A stretch of DNA of 64,000 nt from Metarhizobium sp964253915 (GTDB taxonomy: Bacteria; Pseudomonadota; Alphaproteobacteria; Rhizobiales; Rhizobiaceae): NCBI RefSeq assembly GCF_964253915.1, contig NZ_CAXUSG020000013.1, positions 62,001-126,000 on the forward strand, in the 5' to 3' direction. How positions within the stretch are numbered: the first letter of the stretch is position 1; each line of letters starts with the position of its first letter. Position numbers and translations under genes: made by a program. The notes beneath the pieces were generated by a model. It was given only the letters and a program-made list of their open reading frames with translations, ran no database searches and was not told where the DNA came from. Of this stretch, positions 53,434 to 62,779 are shown one piece after another.

Positions 53434-53580
53434 TGCCCCTCATCTGCCTGCCGGCATCGTCTCCCCGTTCTTACGGGGAGAAGAAACATGCTGCGCCCGC
53501 TCGTTTTAGGAGAAATCGAGCGGTCGAGGCAAACTCGTCCCCTCTCCCCGCTTGCGGGGAGAGGGTTAGGGTGAGGGGCA
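53434..53580. repeat. RIME-like palindromic intergenic element, second copy
   Basis: The element is bounded by TGCCCCTCA and TGAGGGGCA. It has inner hairpins TCTCCCCGTTCTTACGGGGAGA (53460-53481) and CCTCTCCCCG-CTTG-CGGGGAGAGG (53541-53564). It belongs to the same family as 48891-49031 but is more degraded. It fills most of the 361 bp gap between sdhE and recG; no gene is seen there. Confidence 0.8.
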
Positions 53581-53746
53581 AGCGCGGGCACCGCATCGGC
53601 GGACATCATCGGCATCGTCACGAATCATTATTGTCGCCGCGGCCGAATGGAAGGCTGCGGCGTTAAGAGGATGCCCGCTATATAGCGGTTGGTTTTCCAC
53701 TTGTCAGCCTTGCCAAGACCGCATTTCTCATCGCATTTTGCGCCCC

Positions 53747-55852
53747 ATGCGTCCCGCCCTGCTCGATCCCCTGTTTTCCACGATTGGTTCCCTGCCCGGT
53801 GTCGGCCCGAAACTCGCCGACCTGCTGGCGAAGCTGCTCGGGCGCGAGACGGCGGAGGATGCGCGGGTCATCGACCTCGTCTTTCATGCGCCGAGCTCGC
53901 TCATCGACCGGCGCAAGCAGCCGGGCATCGCCATGGCGCCGCAAGGCGTCATCGTCACGCTGACGGGACGGGTCGATCGCCACCAGCCGCCGCCGAAGGG
54001 CAAGTCGAACGTGCCCTACCGGGTCTTCCTGCACGACGAGACCGGCGAACTTGCGCTGACCTTCTTTCGCGCCAAGGGCGACTGGCTGGAAAAGGCGCTG
54101 CCGATCGATGAGACGGTGATGGTCAGCGGCAAGGTCGACTGGTTCAACGGCCGCGCCTCGATGGTGCATCCGGATTACATGGTGAAGGTCGGCGAGGCGG
54201 AAAACCTGCCGCTGGTGGAGCCGATCTATCCGATGACGGCGGGGCTTTCGGCAAAATTCCTGCGCAAGGTCATCGATGCCGCGCTGACGCGCGTGCCAAA
54301 AATGCCGGAATGGATCGACGAAACGTTGTGCCGCCAGCAGGGTTTCCTCACGGTCGACGACAGTTTTCGCGATCTGCACGATCCGCGCGATGAAAGCGAT
54401 CTCGATCCGCAGGCGCCGGCGCGGCGGCGGCTTGCGTATGACGAGTTCCTGGCCGGGCAATTGTCGCTGTCGCTGGTGCGCCAGCGGCTGCGCAAGGTGG
54501 CCGGGCATCCCGTTCGCGGCACTGGCGCCCTGAGTGGCAAAATCCTCGCCGCCCTGCCCTTTTCGCCGACGCGCAGCCAGTCGGAGGCGGTTGCCGACAT
54601 CCTCAAGGACATGGCCGGCAACGAGCGCATGCTGCGGCTGCTGCAGGGCGACGTCGGCTCGGGCAAGACGCTGGTGGCGCTGCTGTCGATGGCGGCGGCG
54701 GTGGAGAGTGGCGGCCAGGCGGTGCTGATGGCGCCGACGGAAATTTTGGCGCGCCAGCATTTTGCGACTATCTCGAAACTGGCCGATGCGGCCGGCGTGA
54801 CTGTCGAGGTGCTGACGGGGCGCACGAAAGGCCGCGAGCGTGAGGCGATCCTGGAGCGGATCGCCAGCGGCGAGGCGCAGATCGTCATCGGCACGCACGC
54901 GCTGTTCCAGGATGCGGTGAACTATCGCAATCTCGTGCTCGCCGTCGTCGACGAGCAGCACCGGTTCGGCGTGCACCAGCGGCTGAGGCTGACGGCCAAG
55001 GGCATCTCGCCGCACATGCTGGTGATGACCGCAACGCCGATCCCGCGCACGCTGGTGCTCGCCGCCTTCGGCGACATGGACGTGTCGAAACTCACGGAAA
55101 AACCGGCCGGCCGCAAACCGATCCAGACGATCACCGTGCCGACCGAGCGGATCGGCGACATCGTCGGCCGGCTGCGGCATGCGGTGGCCGAGGGCAAGAA
55201 GGCTTACTGGATCTGCCCGCTGGTGGAGGAATCGGAAGAGTCCGATCTTATGTCGGCGGAGGAGCGGCATGCGACACTGGTGCAAGTCTTCGGCGACAAT
55301 GTCGGCCTGATCCACGGCCGGATGAGCGGCACGGAGAAGGATGCCGTCATGCTCGCCTTCAAGAACGGCGAGTTGCGGCTGCTGGTGGCGACGACCGTGG
55401 TGGAAGTCGGCGTCGACGTTCCGGATGCGACGATCATGGTCATCGAGCATGCCGAACGGTTCGGTCTTGCGCAGTTGCACCAGCTGCGCGGCCGCGTCGG
55501 GCGTGGCGACGAGGCATCGACCTGCATCCTGCTCTACAAGGGGCCGCTCAGCGAAACCGGCCATGCACGGCTGTCGATCCTGCGCGACACGGAGGACGGC
55601 TTCGTCATTGCCGAGGAGGACCTGAAGCTGCGTGGCGAAGGCGAGTTGCTCGGCACCCGTCAATCCGGCACGCCCGGCTTCCGCATCGCCAGCCTGGAAG
55701 CGCATGGCGACCTGCTGGAGATCGCCCGCAAGGATGCCGCCTACCTGATCGAGAAGGATCCGGAACTGACCAGCCCGCGCGGAGAGGCGGTGCGTACCCT
55801 GCTCTATCTGCACCGCCGCGACGAAGCGATCCGCTTCCTGCGGGCCGGCTGA
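53747..55852 (+). CDS. recG: ATP-dependent DNA helicase RecG
   Basis: RecG regresses stalled replication forks and processes recombination intermediates. The 701-residue protein has the N-terminal wedge/OB domain, helicase motif I GDVGSGKTLVALLS (about 303-316), motif II VDEQHRFGVHQR, and the C-terminal QLRGRVGRG and DLKLRGEGELLGTRQSG. The ATG at 53747 (MRPALLDPLF) is favoured over an upstream TTG. Its stop directly abuts that of the convergent DUF502 gene. Confidence 0.97.
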   Translation: MRPALLDPLFSTIGSLPGVGPKLADLLAKLLGRETAEDARVIDLVFHAPSSLIDRRKQPGIAMAPQGVIVTLTGRVDRHQPPPKGKSNVPYRVFLHDETGELALTFFRAKGDWLEKALPIDETVMVSGKVDWFNGRASMVHPDYMVKVGEAENLPLVEPIYPMTAGLSAKFLRKVIDAALTRVPKMPEWIDETLCRQQGFLTVDDSFRDLHDPRDESDLDPQAPARRRLAYDEFLAGQLSLSLVRQRLRKVAGHPVRGTGALSGKILAALPFSPTRSQSEAVADILKDMAGNERMLRLLQGDVGSGKTLVALLSMAAAVESGGQAVLMAPTEILARQHFATISKLADAAGVTVEVLTGRTKGREREAILERIASGEAQIVIGTHALFQDAVNYRNLVLAVVDEQHRFGVHQRLRLTAKGISPHMLVMTATPIPRTLVLAAFGDMDVSKLTEKPAGRKPIQTITVPTERIGDIVGRLRHAVAEGKKAYWICPLVEESEESDLMSAEERHATLVQVFGDNVGLIHGRMSGTEKDAVMLAFKNGELRLLVATTVVEVGVDVPDATIMVIEHAERFGLAQLHQLRGRVGRGDEASTCILLYKGPLSETGHARLSILRDTEDGFVIAEEDLKLRGEGELLGTRQSGTPGFRIASLEAHGDLLEIARKDAAYLIEKDPELTSPRGEAVRTLLYLHRRDEAIRFLRAG

Positions 55853-56551
55853 TCAGTCGTTGCCGATCCGCTCGGGAACCTCGGCCAACGCTTCCGGCGC
55901 GTGTTTTTCGATGAATTCAGGCGTGACCAGGCCGCCGGAAATCAAAAGCTTGGCGCCCTCTTCCGGGCTCATATCGAGCACGATTATTTTTTCCCGCGGC
56001 ACGAACAGCAGGAAACCCGCTGTCGGCACCGGTGTCGGCGGCAGGAAGACGGTGACCATTTCCTGGCCCATGGCATTGAAGCGGCTGGCAAGCTCTCCCT
56101 TCACATCACCGGCAATGAAGACCAGCGACCAGAGGCCGGGGCTGGGATATTCGATGAGGCCGACCTTCTTGAAGGAGTTCGACCGTTCCTTCAGCACCGT
56201 CTCGAAGATCTGCTTCACGCTGCTGTAGATGGTCCGCACCAGCGGCGTGCGGTTGAGGATCGATTCGCCGAAATCGACGATCGAGCGGCCGATGAGGTTC
56301 TTGCCGAAGAAGCCGATGATGGTGATGAACACGACCGCAATCAGCAGGCCGAAGCCGGGCACGGCGAATTTCAGATAGCTTTCGGGATTGTAGCGCTCGG
56401 GGATATAGGGTTTCACCCAGCTGTCGGCCCAATGGATGAAGGTCCAGGTCAGCCAGATGGTAATGGCGATCGGTGCGCAGATGATCAGGCCTGTCAGAAA
56501 ATTGTTCCGCAGCCGGGTGGCGAAGTTCTCGCCTTTCGGTGTCTCCGTCAT
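55853..56551 (-). CDS. DUF502 integral membrane protein
   Basis: The 232-residue protein has two hydrophobic segments (NNFLTGLIICAPIAITIWLTW, about 17-37; and VPGFGLLIAVVFITIIGFFG, about 67-86), then a soluble region with NRTPLVRTIYSSVKQIFET and FVPREKIIVLDMSPEEG, the DUF502 signature. Function is unknown. The start at 56551 is chosen because the upstream frame is unlike the family. It shares no intergenic space with recG. Confidence 0.9.
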   Translation of the reverse strand: MTETPKGENFATRLRNNFLTGLIICAPIAITIWLTWTFIHWADSWVKPYIPERYNPESYLKFAVPGFGLLIAVVFITIIGFFGKNLIGRSIVDFGESILNRTPLVRTIYSSVKQIFETVLKERSNSFKKVGLIEYPSPGLWSLVFIAGDVKGELASRFNAMGQEMVTVFLPPTPVPTAGFLLFVPREKIIVLDMSPEEGAKLLISGGLVTPEFIEKHAPEALAEVPERIGND

Positions 56552-56574
56552 TCGCCGATCATTCTCTTGCCGCG

Positions 56575-57069
56575 TCACCCGTAGAAGGCCGAATTGTAGC
56601 GAACAATGCCGCAAGCCATGGGGCCTGACAAGGCAAGTCCCATGAAATATTGCGGCGCACAATCAGCAAGCACGAGATCGTGATGGTGGCCGAAGCCGAA
56701 GCGGCCGTAATAGCCGGGCTCGCCCATGACAACGCAGCCGCCGGCGCCGAGTTCCGAAAGCCGTTCAAGCCCCGCGCGGACCAGAGCGCCGCCAATACCC
56801 TCGCCCTGCCGGTCGGGCGCGACCGAAACCGGGCCCAATCCGTACCAGTTGGATATGCCGTCACCGATCTCCACCGGCGAAAAGGCGATATGCCCAAGGA
56901 TTTTTCCGTCCTCTTCCGCCACCAGCGACACGGAAAGCGCGCCGGACCGGCGCAGTCGCTCGACGATCAAGTGTTCGGTCTGGTCGCTATGCGGATGATC
57001 GGTGAAGGCCGCGCGGGTGACGGCATCGATTGCCGCCGCATCGTCCGGCCCTTCCGTACGGATCATCAT
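56575..57069 (-). CDS. GNAT-family N-acetyltransferase (YhbS-like)
   Basis: This 164-residue acetyltransferase starts MMIRTEGPDDAAAIDAVTRAAF and has the acetyl-CoA motif GLGPVSVAPDRQGEGIGGALVRAGL (about residues 78-102) and VVMGEPGYYGRFGF, which is typical of YhbS-type proteins. Acceptor unknown. It overlaps the glmS stop, with two adjacent ATG codons at 57069 and 57066, so it is translationally coupled to glmS. Confidence 0.9.
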   Translation of the reverse strand: MMIRTEGPDDAAAIDAVTRAAFTDHPHSDQTEHLIVERLRRSGALSVSLVAEEDGKILGHIAFSPVEIGDGISNWYGLGPVSVAPDRQGEGIGGALVRAGLERLSELGAGGCVVMGEPGYYGRFGFGHHHDLVLADCAPQYFMGLALSGPMACGIVRYNSAFYG

Positions 57070-58892
57070 TCGACGGTCACCGATTTCGCCAGGTTGCGCG
57101 GCTGGTCGACATCGGTGCCCATGAAGACGGCGGTGTGGTAGGCAAGCAGCTGGATCGGCAGCGAGAAGATCATCGGCGAAATGATCTCGTCGACGACGGG
57201 CAGGACGATGGTCGCCATGGTCGGCAGCTTGGAGGCGGCAGCCCCCTTCTCGTCGGTAATGAAGATGATGCGGCCGCCGCGGGCCGCGACTTCCTGCATG
57301 TTTGACACCGTCTTTTCGAAGAAACGGTCGTGGGGGGCGATGACGATGACCGGCATGTTTTCATCGATCAGGGCGATCGGGCCGTGCTTCAACTCGCCGG
57401 CGGCATAACCCTCGGCATGAATATAGGAGATTTCCTTGAGTTTCAGCGCGCCTTCCATGGCCAGCGGATAACTGGTGCCACGGCCGATATAAAGGACGTC
57501 CTTGCACTTCGACAGGTCGCGCGCCAGACTTTCCATCTGCGGCTGGATCAGGTTGAGCACCTGGCTCATGATCCGCGGCATTTCGGTCAGGTGCTTGACC
57601 AGCGTTTTTTCGTCGGCAGCGTCGAGCGTGCCGCGCGCCCGGCCGGCGCCGATGGCCAGCGAAGCGAGCACGGCGAGCTGGCAGGTGAAGGCCTTGGTCG
57701 AGGCGACGCCGATTTCCGGGCCGGCGAGGATCGGGAAGATGGCGTCTGCCTCGCGGGCAATGGTTGATTCCGTGGCGTTAACGACCGCGCCGATCTTCAG
57801 GCCGTTGTCCTTGCAGTAGCGCAGCGAGGCGAGCGTATCGGCGGTCTCGCCGGACTGCGAGATGAACAGTGCCGCCTGGCTCGGCGACAGCGGCATTTCG
57901 CGATAGCGGAACTCCGAGGCGACATCGATTTCGACCGGCAGGCGGGCGTAGCGCTCGAACCAGTATTTGCCGACCGAACCTGCAAGAAACGCGGTCCCGC
58001 AGGCGGAAATCGCCAGGCTGGAGACCTTTGCGAAATCGATGGCGCCGGTTTCGACCCGCACCGTGTGGCTGGCGAAATCGACATAGTGGCTGAGCGCGTG
58101 GGAGATGACCTCCGGCTGCTCGTAGACTTCCTTCTCCATGAAGTGGCGATGGTTGCCCTTGTCGATGAGATAGGCAGCGGCCTGGGTGATCTGGCGCGGG
58201 CGCGAAACGCGGTTGCCGTCGATGTCGAAAATCGCCACGCCTTCGGTGCCGATGACAGCCCAGTCGCCGTCAATGAGATAGGTGATCTCGTTGGTGAAGG
58301 GCGACAGCGCGATGGCGTCGGAGCCGAGATAGGTCTCGCCGCGACCATAACCGATGGCGAGCGGCGGGCCGGAACGGGCCGCCATAATCGTCGACGGGTC
58401 GTCCTCGAACAGCACCGCCAGCGCATAGGCGCCGGTCACCCGCCGCAGCATCGCATGCATCGTCTCGCGGCGGCCGAGACCGTCGCGGCGGTATTTTGCC
58501 AGAAGGTGGGCGACCACTTCCGTATCGGTCTGCGTCGCGAACTGGGCGCCGGCGGCAGCCAGCTCTTCCTTCAGCTCGGAAAAGTTCTCGATGATACCGT
58601 TATGGACGACGGCGACCCCCTCGACGAAATGCGGATGGGCATTGGTTTCGTTCGGCACGCCGTGGGTGGCCCAGCGGGTGTGGGCGATGCCGATGGTGCC
58701 ATCGAGCGGCTCATCGGCCAGCTTCTTCTGCAGGTTGAACAGTTTGCCTTCGGCGCGACGGCGTTCCAGCCGTCCCTTGTTGATGGTTGCGACGCCGGCG
58801 GAATCATATCCGCGATATTCCAGTCGCGTCAGCGCATCGACCAGTCGTCCTGCCACCGGACTCTTCCCGACAATCCCCACAATCCCGCACAT
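57066..58892 (-). CDS. glmS: glutamine-fructose-6-phosphate aminotransferase
   Basis: GlmS makes glucosamine-6-phosphate for the cell envelope. The 608-residue protein starts with the catalytic Cys2 (MCGIVGIVG), has the glutaminase motifs HTRWATHG and HNGIIENF, and two SIS domains (SQSGETADTLASL; GRGTSYPLAMEGALKLKE), ending in LAKSVTVE. The start at 58892 has GGAGACGTCC upstream. It lies 156 bp downstream of glmU; no glmS ribozyme is expected or seen. Confidence 0.98.
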   Translation of the reverse strand: MCGIVGIVGKSPVAGRLVDALTRLEYRGYDSAGVATINKGRLERRRAEGKLFNLQKKLADEPLDGTIGIAHTRWATHGVPNETNAHPHFVEGVAVVHNGIIENFSELKEELAAAGAQFATQTDTEVVAHLLAKYRRDGLGRRETMHAMLRRVTGAYALAVLFEDDPSTIMAARSGPPLAIGYGRGETYLGSDAIALSPFTNEITYLIDGDWAVIGTEGVAIFDIDGNRVSRPRQITQAAAYLIDKGNHRHFMEKEVYEQPEVISHALSHYVDFASHTVRVETGAIDFAKVSSLAISACGTAFLAGSVGKYWFERYARLPVEIDVASEFRYREMPLSPSQAALFISQSGETADTLASLRYCKDNGLKIGAVVNATESTIAREADAIFPILAGPEIGVASTKAFTCQLAVLASLAIGAGRARGTLDAADEKTLVKHLTEMPRIMSQVLNLIQPQMESLARDLSKCKDVLYIGRGTSYPLAMEGALKLKEISYIHAEGYAAGELKHGPIALIDENMPVIVIAPHDRFFEKTVSNMQEVAARGGRIIFITDEKGAAASKLPTMATIVLPVVDEIISPMIFSLPIQLLAYHTAVFMGTDVDQPRNLAKSVTVE

Positions 58893-59048
58893 GGACGTCT
58901 CCGTTTGTTTCTCAGCTTGCCGCAGATCCCGTCGATGCCAACGCAAGGTGGCCTTCGATCCGTTTCGATGTCGGGACTATGCAGTAGCGGTTTTCGGCGG
59001 AACCGCAATCGGCGGCCCGCTCACTTTCGATTTCGCTTCGTTACCGGC

Positions 59049-60407
59049 TCAGGTCTTTTTCTTCGCCGCCTTGAACGCCAGTGCGCGCTCGCGGATGATC
59101 TTGGCGCGCTCCGGCTTGATTTCCTGCCGGGCACGGCCGAGCGCCAGCGCATCGGCCGGCACATCCTCGGTGATGACGCTGCCGGAGGCGACATAAGCAC
59201 CGTCACCGATGGTCACCGGCGCGACGAGCGCCGAGTTGGAGCCAATGAAGCTGTTTGCGCCGATGCGGGTGATGTGTTTGTTCACGCCGTCGTAATTGCA
59301 GGTGATGGTGCCGGCGCCAATATTGCTGCCTGCGCCGATGAAGGCGTCGCCGATATAGGTCAGATGGTTCACCTTGGCGCCGGCGCCGATCTCGGCATTC
59401 TTCACCTCGCAGAAATTGCCGACCTTGGCGCCTTCGGCCAGATCCGTGCCCGGCCGCAGCCGCGCGAAGGGCCCCACGGTGGCGCCTGCCTTCACATGCG
59501 CGCCCTCCAGATGCGAGAAGGCATGGATGACGGCGCCCGTCTCGACGGTGACGCCGGGGCCGAAGACGACGTTCGGCTCGATGATCACGTCCTGGGCGAT
59601 GCTGGTGTCGTGCGACAGGAAGACGGTTTCCGGTGCGATCATCGAAACGCCCGCCAGCATCATCTCGTGCCGGCGCCGCTCCTGCCACATGCGTTCGATG
59701 ACCGCGAGTTCGGCGCGGTTGTTGCAGCCGGTCAGCTCGTCCTCAGGCGCATCGACGGCAATCGTCCGGCCGCCGAGCGTGCGGGCGATCTCGACCACGT
59801 CGGTCAGGTAGAACTCGCCCTTGGCATTGTCGTTGCCGATCCGTCCGAGCAGGTCGAGGGCCTTGCGGCCGTTGATCGCCATCAGGCCGCTGTTGCACCA
59901 GGTGACGGCGCGTTCGGCGTCCGTGGCATCCTTTTCCTCGCGGATGGCGACCAGCTCGCCATTCTCGACCAGCAGGCGACCGTAGCCGGTCGGCCGGTCT
60001 GTATGGAAGCCGATGACAACGATATCGTTGCCGGCGGCGAGCCCCTCACGGGCGGCACGCAACGGCCCATCCGTGATCAGCGGCACATCGCCATACGCGA
60101 CCAGAATGTCGTCATAGCCGCGCGCAATCGCCTCGCGCGCCGCCAGCACCGCATTGCCGGTGCCGAGGCGTTCCTTCTGCATGAAGGGTTCGACGATCAC
60201 GCCGTCGATACTGGCCGCCTTGGCGACTTCTTCGGCATTGCGGCCAACCACGAGGGCCACGGATGAGATGCCCGTCCTTGCCATCGCATCCATGACATGC
60301 GCAATCATCGGGCGGTTGGCGACCGGATGCAGCACCTTCGACATCGACGATTTCATGCGGGTGCTTTCACCGGCGGCGAGGATGACGGCAAGGCAACTGC
60401 GTTCCAT
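59049..60407 (-). CDS. glmU: bifunctional UDP-N-acetylglucosamine pyrophosphorylase / GlcN-1-P acetyltransferase
   Basis: GlmU makes UDP-GlcNAc for peptidoglycan and LPS. The 452-residue protein has the N-terminal nucleotidyltransferase LAAGESTRMKSSMSKVLHPV (about residues 10-29) and GYGRLLVENGE, and a C-terminal left-handed beta-helix with hexapeptide repeats (LRPGTDLAEGAKVGNFCEVKN, NYDGVNKHITRIGANSFIGSN). It precedes glmS in the same direction. Confidence 0.97.
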   Translation of the reverse strand: MERSCLAVILAAGESTRMKSSMSKVLHPVANRPMIAHVMDAMARTGISSVALVVGRNAEEVAKAASIDGVIVEPFMQKERLGTGNAVLAAREAIARGYDDILVAYGDVPLITDGPLRAAREGLAAGNDIVVIGFHTDRPTGYGRLLVENGELVAIREEKDATDAERAVTWCNSGLMAINGRKALDLLGRIGNDNAKGEFYLTDVVEIARTLGGRTIAVDAPEDELTGCNNRAELAVIERMWQERRRHEMMLAGVSMIAPETVFLSHDTSIAQDVIIEPNVVFGPGVTVETGAVIHAFSHLEGAHVKAGATVGPFARLRPGTDLAEGAKVGNFCEVKNAEIGAGAKVNHLTYIGDAFIGAGSNIGAGTITCNYDGVNKHITRIGANSFIGSNSALVAPVTIGDGAYVASGSVITEDVPADALALGRARQEIKPERAKIIRERALAFKAAKKKT

Positions 60408-60710
60408 GAGAATCTCCGAAAATTCCGCTTTATCTTTCGGCTCCTGCCCTAACCTTTGAACCGCCCAAGCGGCAAGTCACAGACGGAAACCGGGCTCAAA
60501 TATTCCGTTACATCGATGGCGTTTTGAGAAAGAGGTTTTTGTCGCAGTTTCCAATAAAAACATATCATTACGTGGATATGCTGAATCAACGCATTAAAAT
60601 CCACCAAATTCAATATTATTATTTAATAACATAAAGATATAGAAAATTTCTAATTTTACGTATGAGCTTGTTCGGCGAGACGAGGCCGATGGCGCTTCTT
60701 CCTGAAAAAG
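60408..60710. other. AT-rich intergenic region upstream of glmU
   Basis: The stretch from about 60500 to 60665 is unusually AT-rich for this window, with homopolymer-like runs (ATTATTATTTAATAACATAAAG). No ORF of plausible coding character is seen. It presumably contains the glmU promoter, and could be a remnant of transferred DNA. Confidence 0.5.
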
Positions 60711-60735
60711 AAAGGGCGCCGTTTCGGCGCCCTTT
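60711..60735 (-). terminator. Rho-independent terminator of the BMP binding-protein gene
   Basis: A perfect 10 bp stem (AAAGGGCGCC / GGCGCCCTTT) with a 5-base loop is followed on the minus strand by TCTTTTT. It lies just downstream of the BMP-family gene stop. Confidence 0.9.
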
Positions 60736-60744
60736 CGGTATTCA

Positions 60745-61815
60745 TTATTGCGGCAGCTTGTCGTCGACGCCGGCGATGTAGAAGTTCATGCCGAGCAGCG
60801 TGCCGTCGTCGGCCTTCTCGCCGTCCTTCAGCCAATCGGTGCCGTCCTGCTTCTTGATCGGACCCGTGAACGGATGCAGTTCGCCGGACTTGATCTTGGC
60901 TTCGGTTTCTTCGGCCATCTTCTTCACGTCGTCAGGCATGTTGGTGTAGGGCGCCATGGTCAGGATGCCGTCCTTCAGGCCGTCCCAGATCTGCTCCGAC
61001 TTCCAGGTGCCGTCGAGAACCGCCTGGGTGCGCTTGATGTAGTAGGCGCCCCAGGTGTCGACGATCGCCGTCAGCTGGGTTTCCGGGCCGGCCTTGATCA
61101 TGTCGGAGGCCTGGCCGAAGGCCTTGATGCCACGTTCGGTCGCAACCTGCATCGGCGCGGTGGTGTCGGTGTGCTGCGTCAGGATATCGACGCCCTGATC
61201 GATCAGCGCCTTGGCGGCGTCGGCTTCCTTGCCGGGGTCGAACCAGGTGTTGGCCCAGATGACCTTGACCTTGAAGTCCGGGTTGACCGACTGTGCGCCG
61301 TGCATGAACGAGTTGATGCCCATGACGACTTCCGGGATCGGGAAGGAAGCGATGTAGCCGGCGACGCCCTTCTGCGACATCTTCGCGGCGATCTGGCCCT
61401 GGATGTAGCGGCCTTCATAGAAACGCGAATTGTAGGTGGCGAGGTTGGCCGAAGACTTGAAGCCGGTCGCGTGCTCGAACTTCACGTCCGGGAACTTTGC
61501 GGCGATCTTGACGGTCGCATCCATGAAGCCGAACGAGGTGGTGAAGATCAGGGCGCAGCCGGAACGGGCCATGCGCTCGATGGCGCGCTCCGCATCCGGG
61601 CCTTCCGGCACGCTTTCCAGGAACGGCGTCTCGATCTTGTCGCCGAACTTTTCCTGCAGCGCCTGACGGCCGAGGTCATGGGCCTGGGTCCAGCCGCCAT
61701 CGGTCTTGGAGCCGACGTAGATGAAGCAGATCTTGGTTTTGTCCTCAGCGGCTGCCGCCGCGGCAAAACCCAGAACGGCTGCCGATGTGGCAAGGGCGAA
61801 TATCAGTTTTTTCAT
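60745..61815 (-). CDS. BMP-family ABC transporter substrate-binding protein
   Basis: The 356-residue periplasmic binding protein has a signal peptide (LIFALATSAAVLGFAAAAAA) and the BMP/PnrA features: ICFIYVGSKTDGGWTQAHDLGR, LIFTTSFGFMDATVKIAAKFPDV and YNSRFYEGRYIQGQIAAKMS. BMP proteins bind nucleosides or related purines. It is last in the operon after two permeases and an ATPase, and is followed by a strong terminator. Confidence 0.95.
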   Translation of the reverse strand: MKKLIFALATSAAVLGFAAAAAAEDKTKICFIYVGSKTDGGWTQAHDLGRQALQEKFGDKIETPFLESVPEGPDAERAIERMARSGCALIFTTSFGFMDATVKIAAKFPDVKFEHATGFKSSANLATYNSRFYEGRYIQGQIAAKMSQKGVAGYIASFPIPEVVMGINSFMHGAQSVNPDFKVKVIWANTWFDPGKEADAAKALIDQGVDILTQHTDTTAPMQVATERGIKAFGQASDMIKAGPETQLTAIVDTWGAYYIKRTQAVLDGTWKSEQIWDGLKDGILTMAPYTNMPDDVKKMAEETEAKIKSGELHPFTGPIKKQDGTDWLKDGEKADDGTLLGMNFYIAGVDDKLPQ

Positions 61816-61858
61816 GTCGACCTCTGTCGGTTGGAGTAATTTTGTTGTTTTTTGCAGC

Positions 61859-62779
61859 TCACCGATCGGGCACGAACGGCTTGCCGAGCGATGCCGGCGT
61901 GTTGATCAGCGTCATGCGCCGATTGTGAGATATGAGAATGAGTACGACAATTGTAGCCGCATAGGGAAGAGCCGACAGGAACTGCGAGGGGATGCCGACG
62001 CCAAAGGCCTGGGCATGCAGCTGGCTGATCGACACGGCACCAAAGAGATAACCGCCGGCCAGCACCCGTGCCGGTCGCCACGAGGCAAAGACCACCAGCG
62101 CCAAGGCGATCCAGCCGCGACCTGCCGACATGTTTTCCACCCATTGCGGCGTATAGACCAGCGAGAGCTGGGCGCCGGCAAGGCCGGCACAGGCGCCGCC
62201 GAACATCACCGCAAGATACCGCGTGCCGATGACATGGATGCCGAGTGCATGCGCCGAACCATGGCTGTCGCCGATGGCGCGCAGCTTCAGGCCGGCCCGG
62301 CTGCGGAACAGAAACCAGTGCACGCCGATGATCAAAGCGATCGACATGTAGAAGATCAGGTCCTGCTTGAACAAAAGCGGCCCGATGAAGGGAATGTCGG
62401 CGAGAACGGGGATGACGATCGGCTGCAGCTTGATGCCGGACATGCCGACATAGGGTTCGCCGATCTGGCCGGAGATGCCGAGGCCGAGGATGGTCAGGGC
62501 CAGGCCCGTCGCCACCTGGTTGGCGACCAGCGTCAGGGTCAGGAAACCGAAGAGCAGCGAAAACAGCGCGCCGCAGGCGATGCCGGCGAGAATGCCGATA
62601 TAGGGCGAGCCGGTGATCTGCGTTGCCGCAAAGGCCAGCGCCGCGCCCATGATCATCATGCCTTCGACGCCGAGGTTGAGGACACCGGCGCGCTCGGTCA
62701 CCAGTTCGCCGATGGCGGCCAGCACCAGCGGCGTGGCGGCGGTGATGACGGTCAAAAGGATCGCTTCGACGATACCCAT
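61859..62779 (-). CDS. ABC transporter permease (nucleoside/BMP type)
   Basis: The 306-residue membrane protein has about eight helices and the motif ERAGVLNLGVEGMMIMGAALAF, characteristic of the YufQ/NupQ type permease, followed by GLKLRAIGDSHGSAHALGI (ATPase contact region). Its ATG overlaps the stop of the other permease by 1 bp (TGATG). Confidence 0.95.
   Translation of the reverse strand: MGIVEAILLTVITAATPLVLAAIGELVTERAGVLNLGVEGMMIMGAALAFAATQITGSPYIGILAGIACGALFSLLFGFLTLTLVANQVATGLALTILGLGISGQIGEPYVGMSGIKLQPIVIPVLADIPFIGPLLFKQDLIFYMSIALIIGVHWFLFRSRAGLKLRAIGDSHGSAHALGIHVIGTRYLAVMFGGACAGLAGAQLSLVYTPQWVENMSAGRGWIALALVVFASWRPARVLAGGYLFGAVSISQLHAQAFGVGIPSQFLSALPYAATIVVLILISHNRRMTLINTPASLGKPFVPDR

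Noticed and set aside
58893..59048. possible glmS ribozyme or riboswitch between glmU and glmS
   Set aside because: The glmS ribozyme is a feature mostly of Gram-positive bacteria, and I see no matching conserved core here.
58065..60266. 733-codon open frame spanning the antisense of glmS and glmU
   Set aside because: It crosses two well-defined genes and the gap between them and encodes no recognisable domain.
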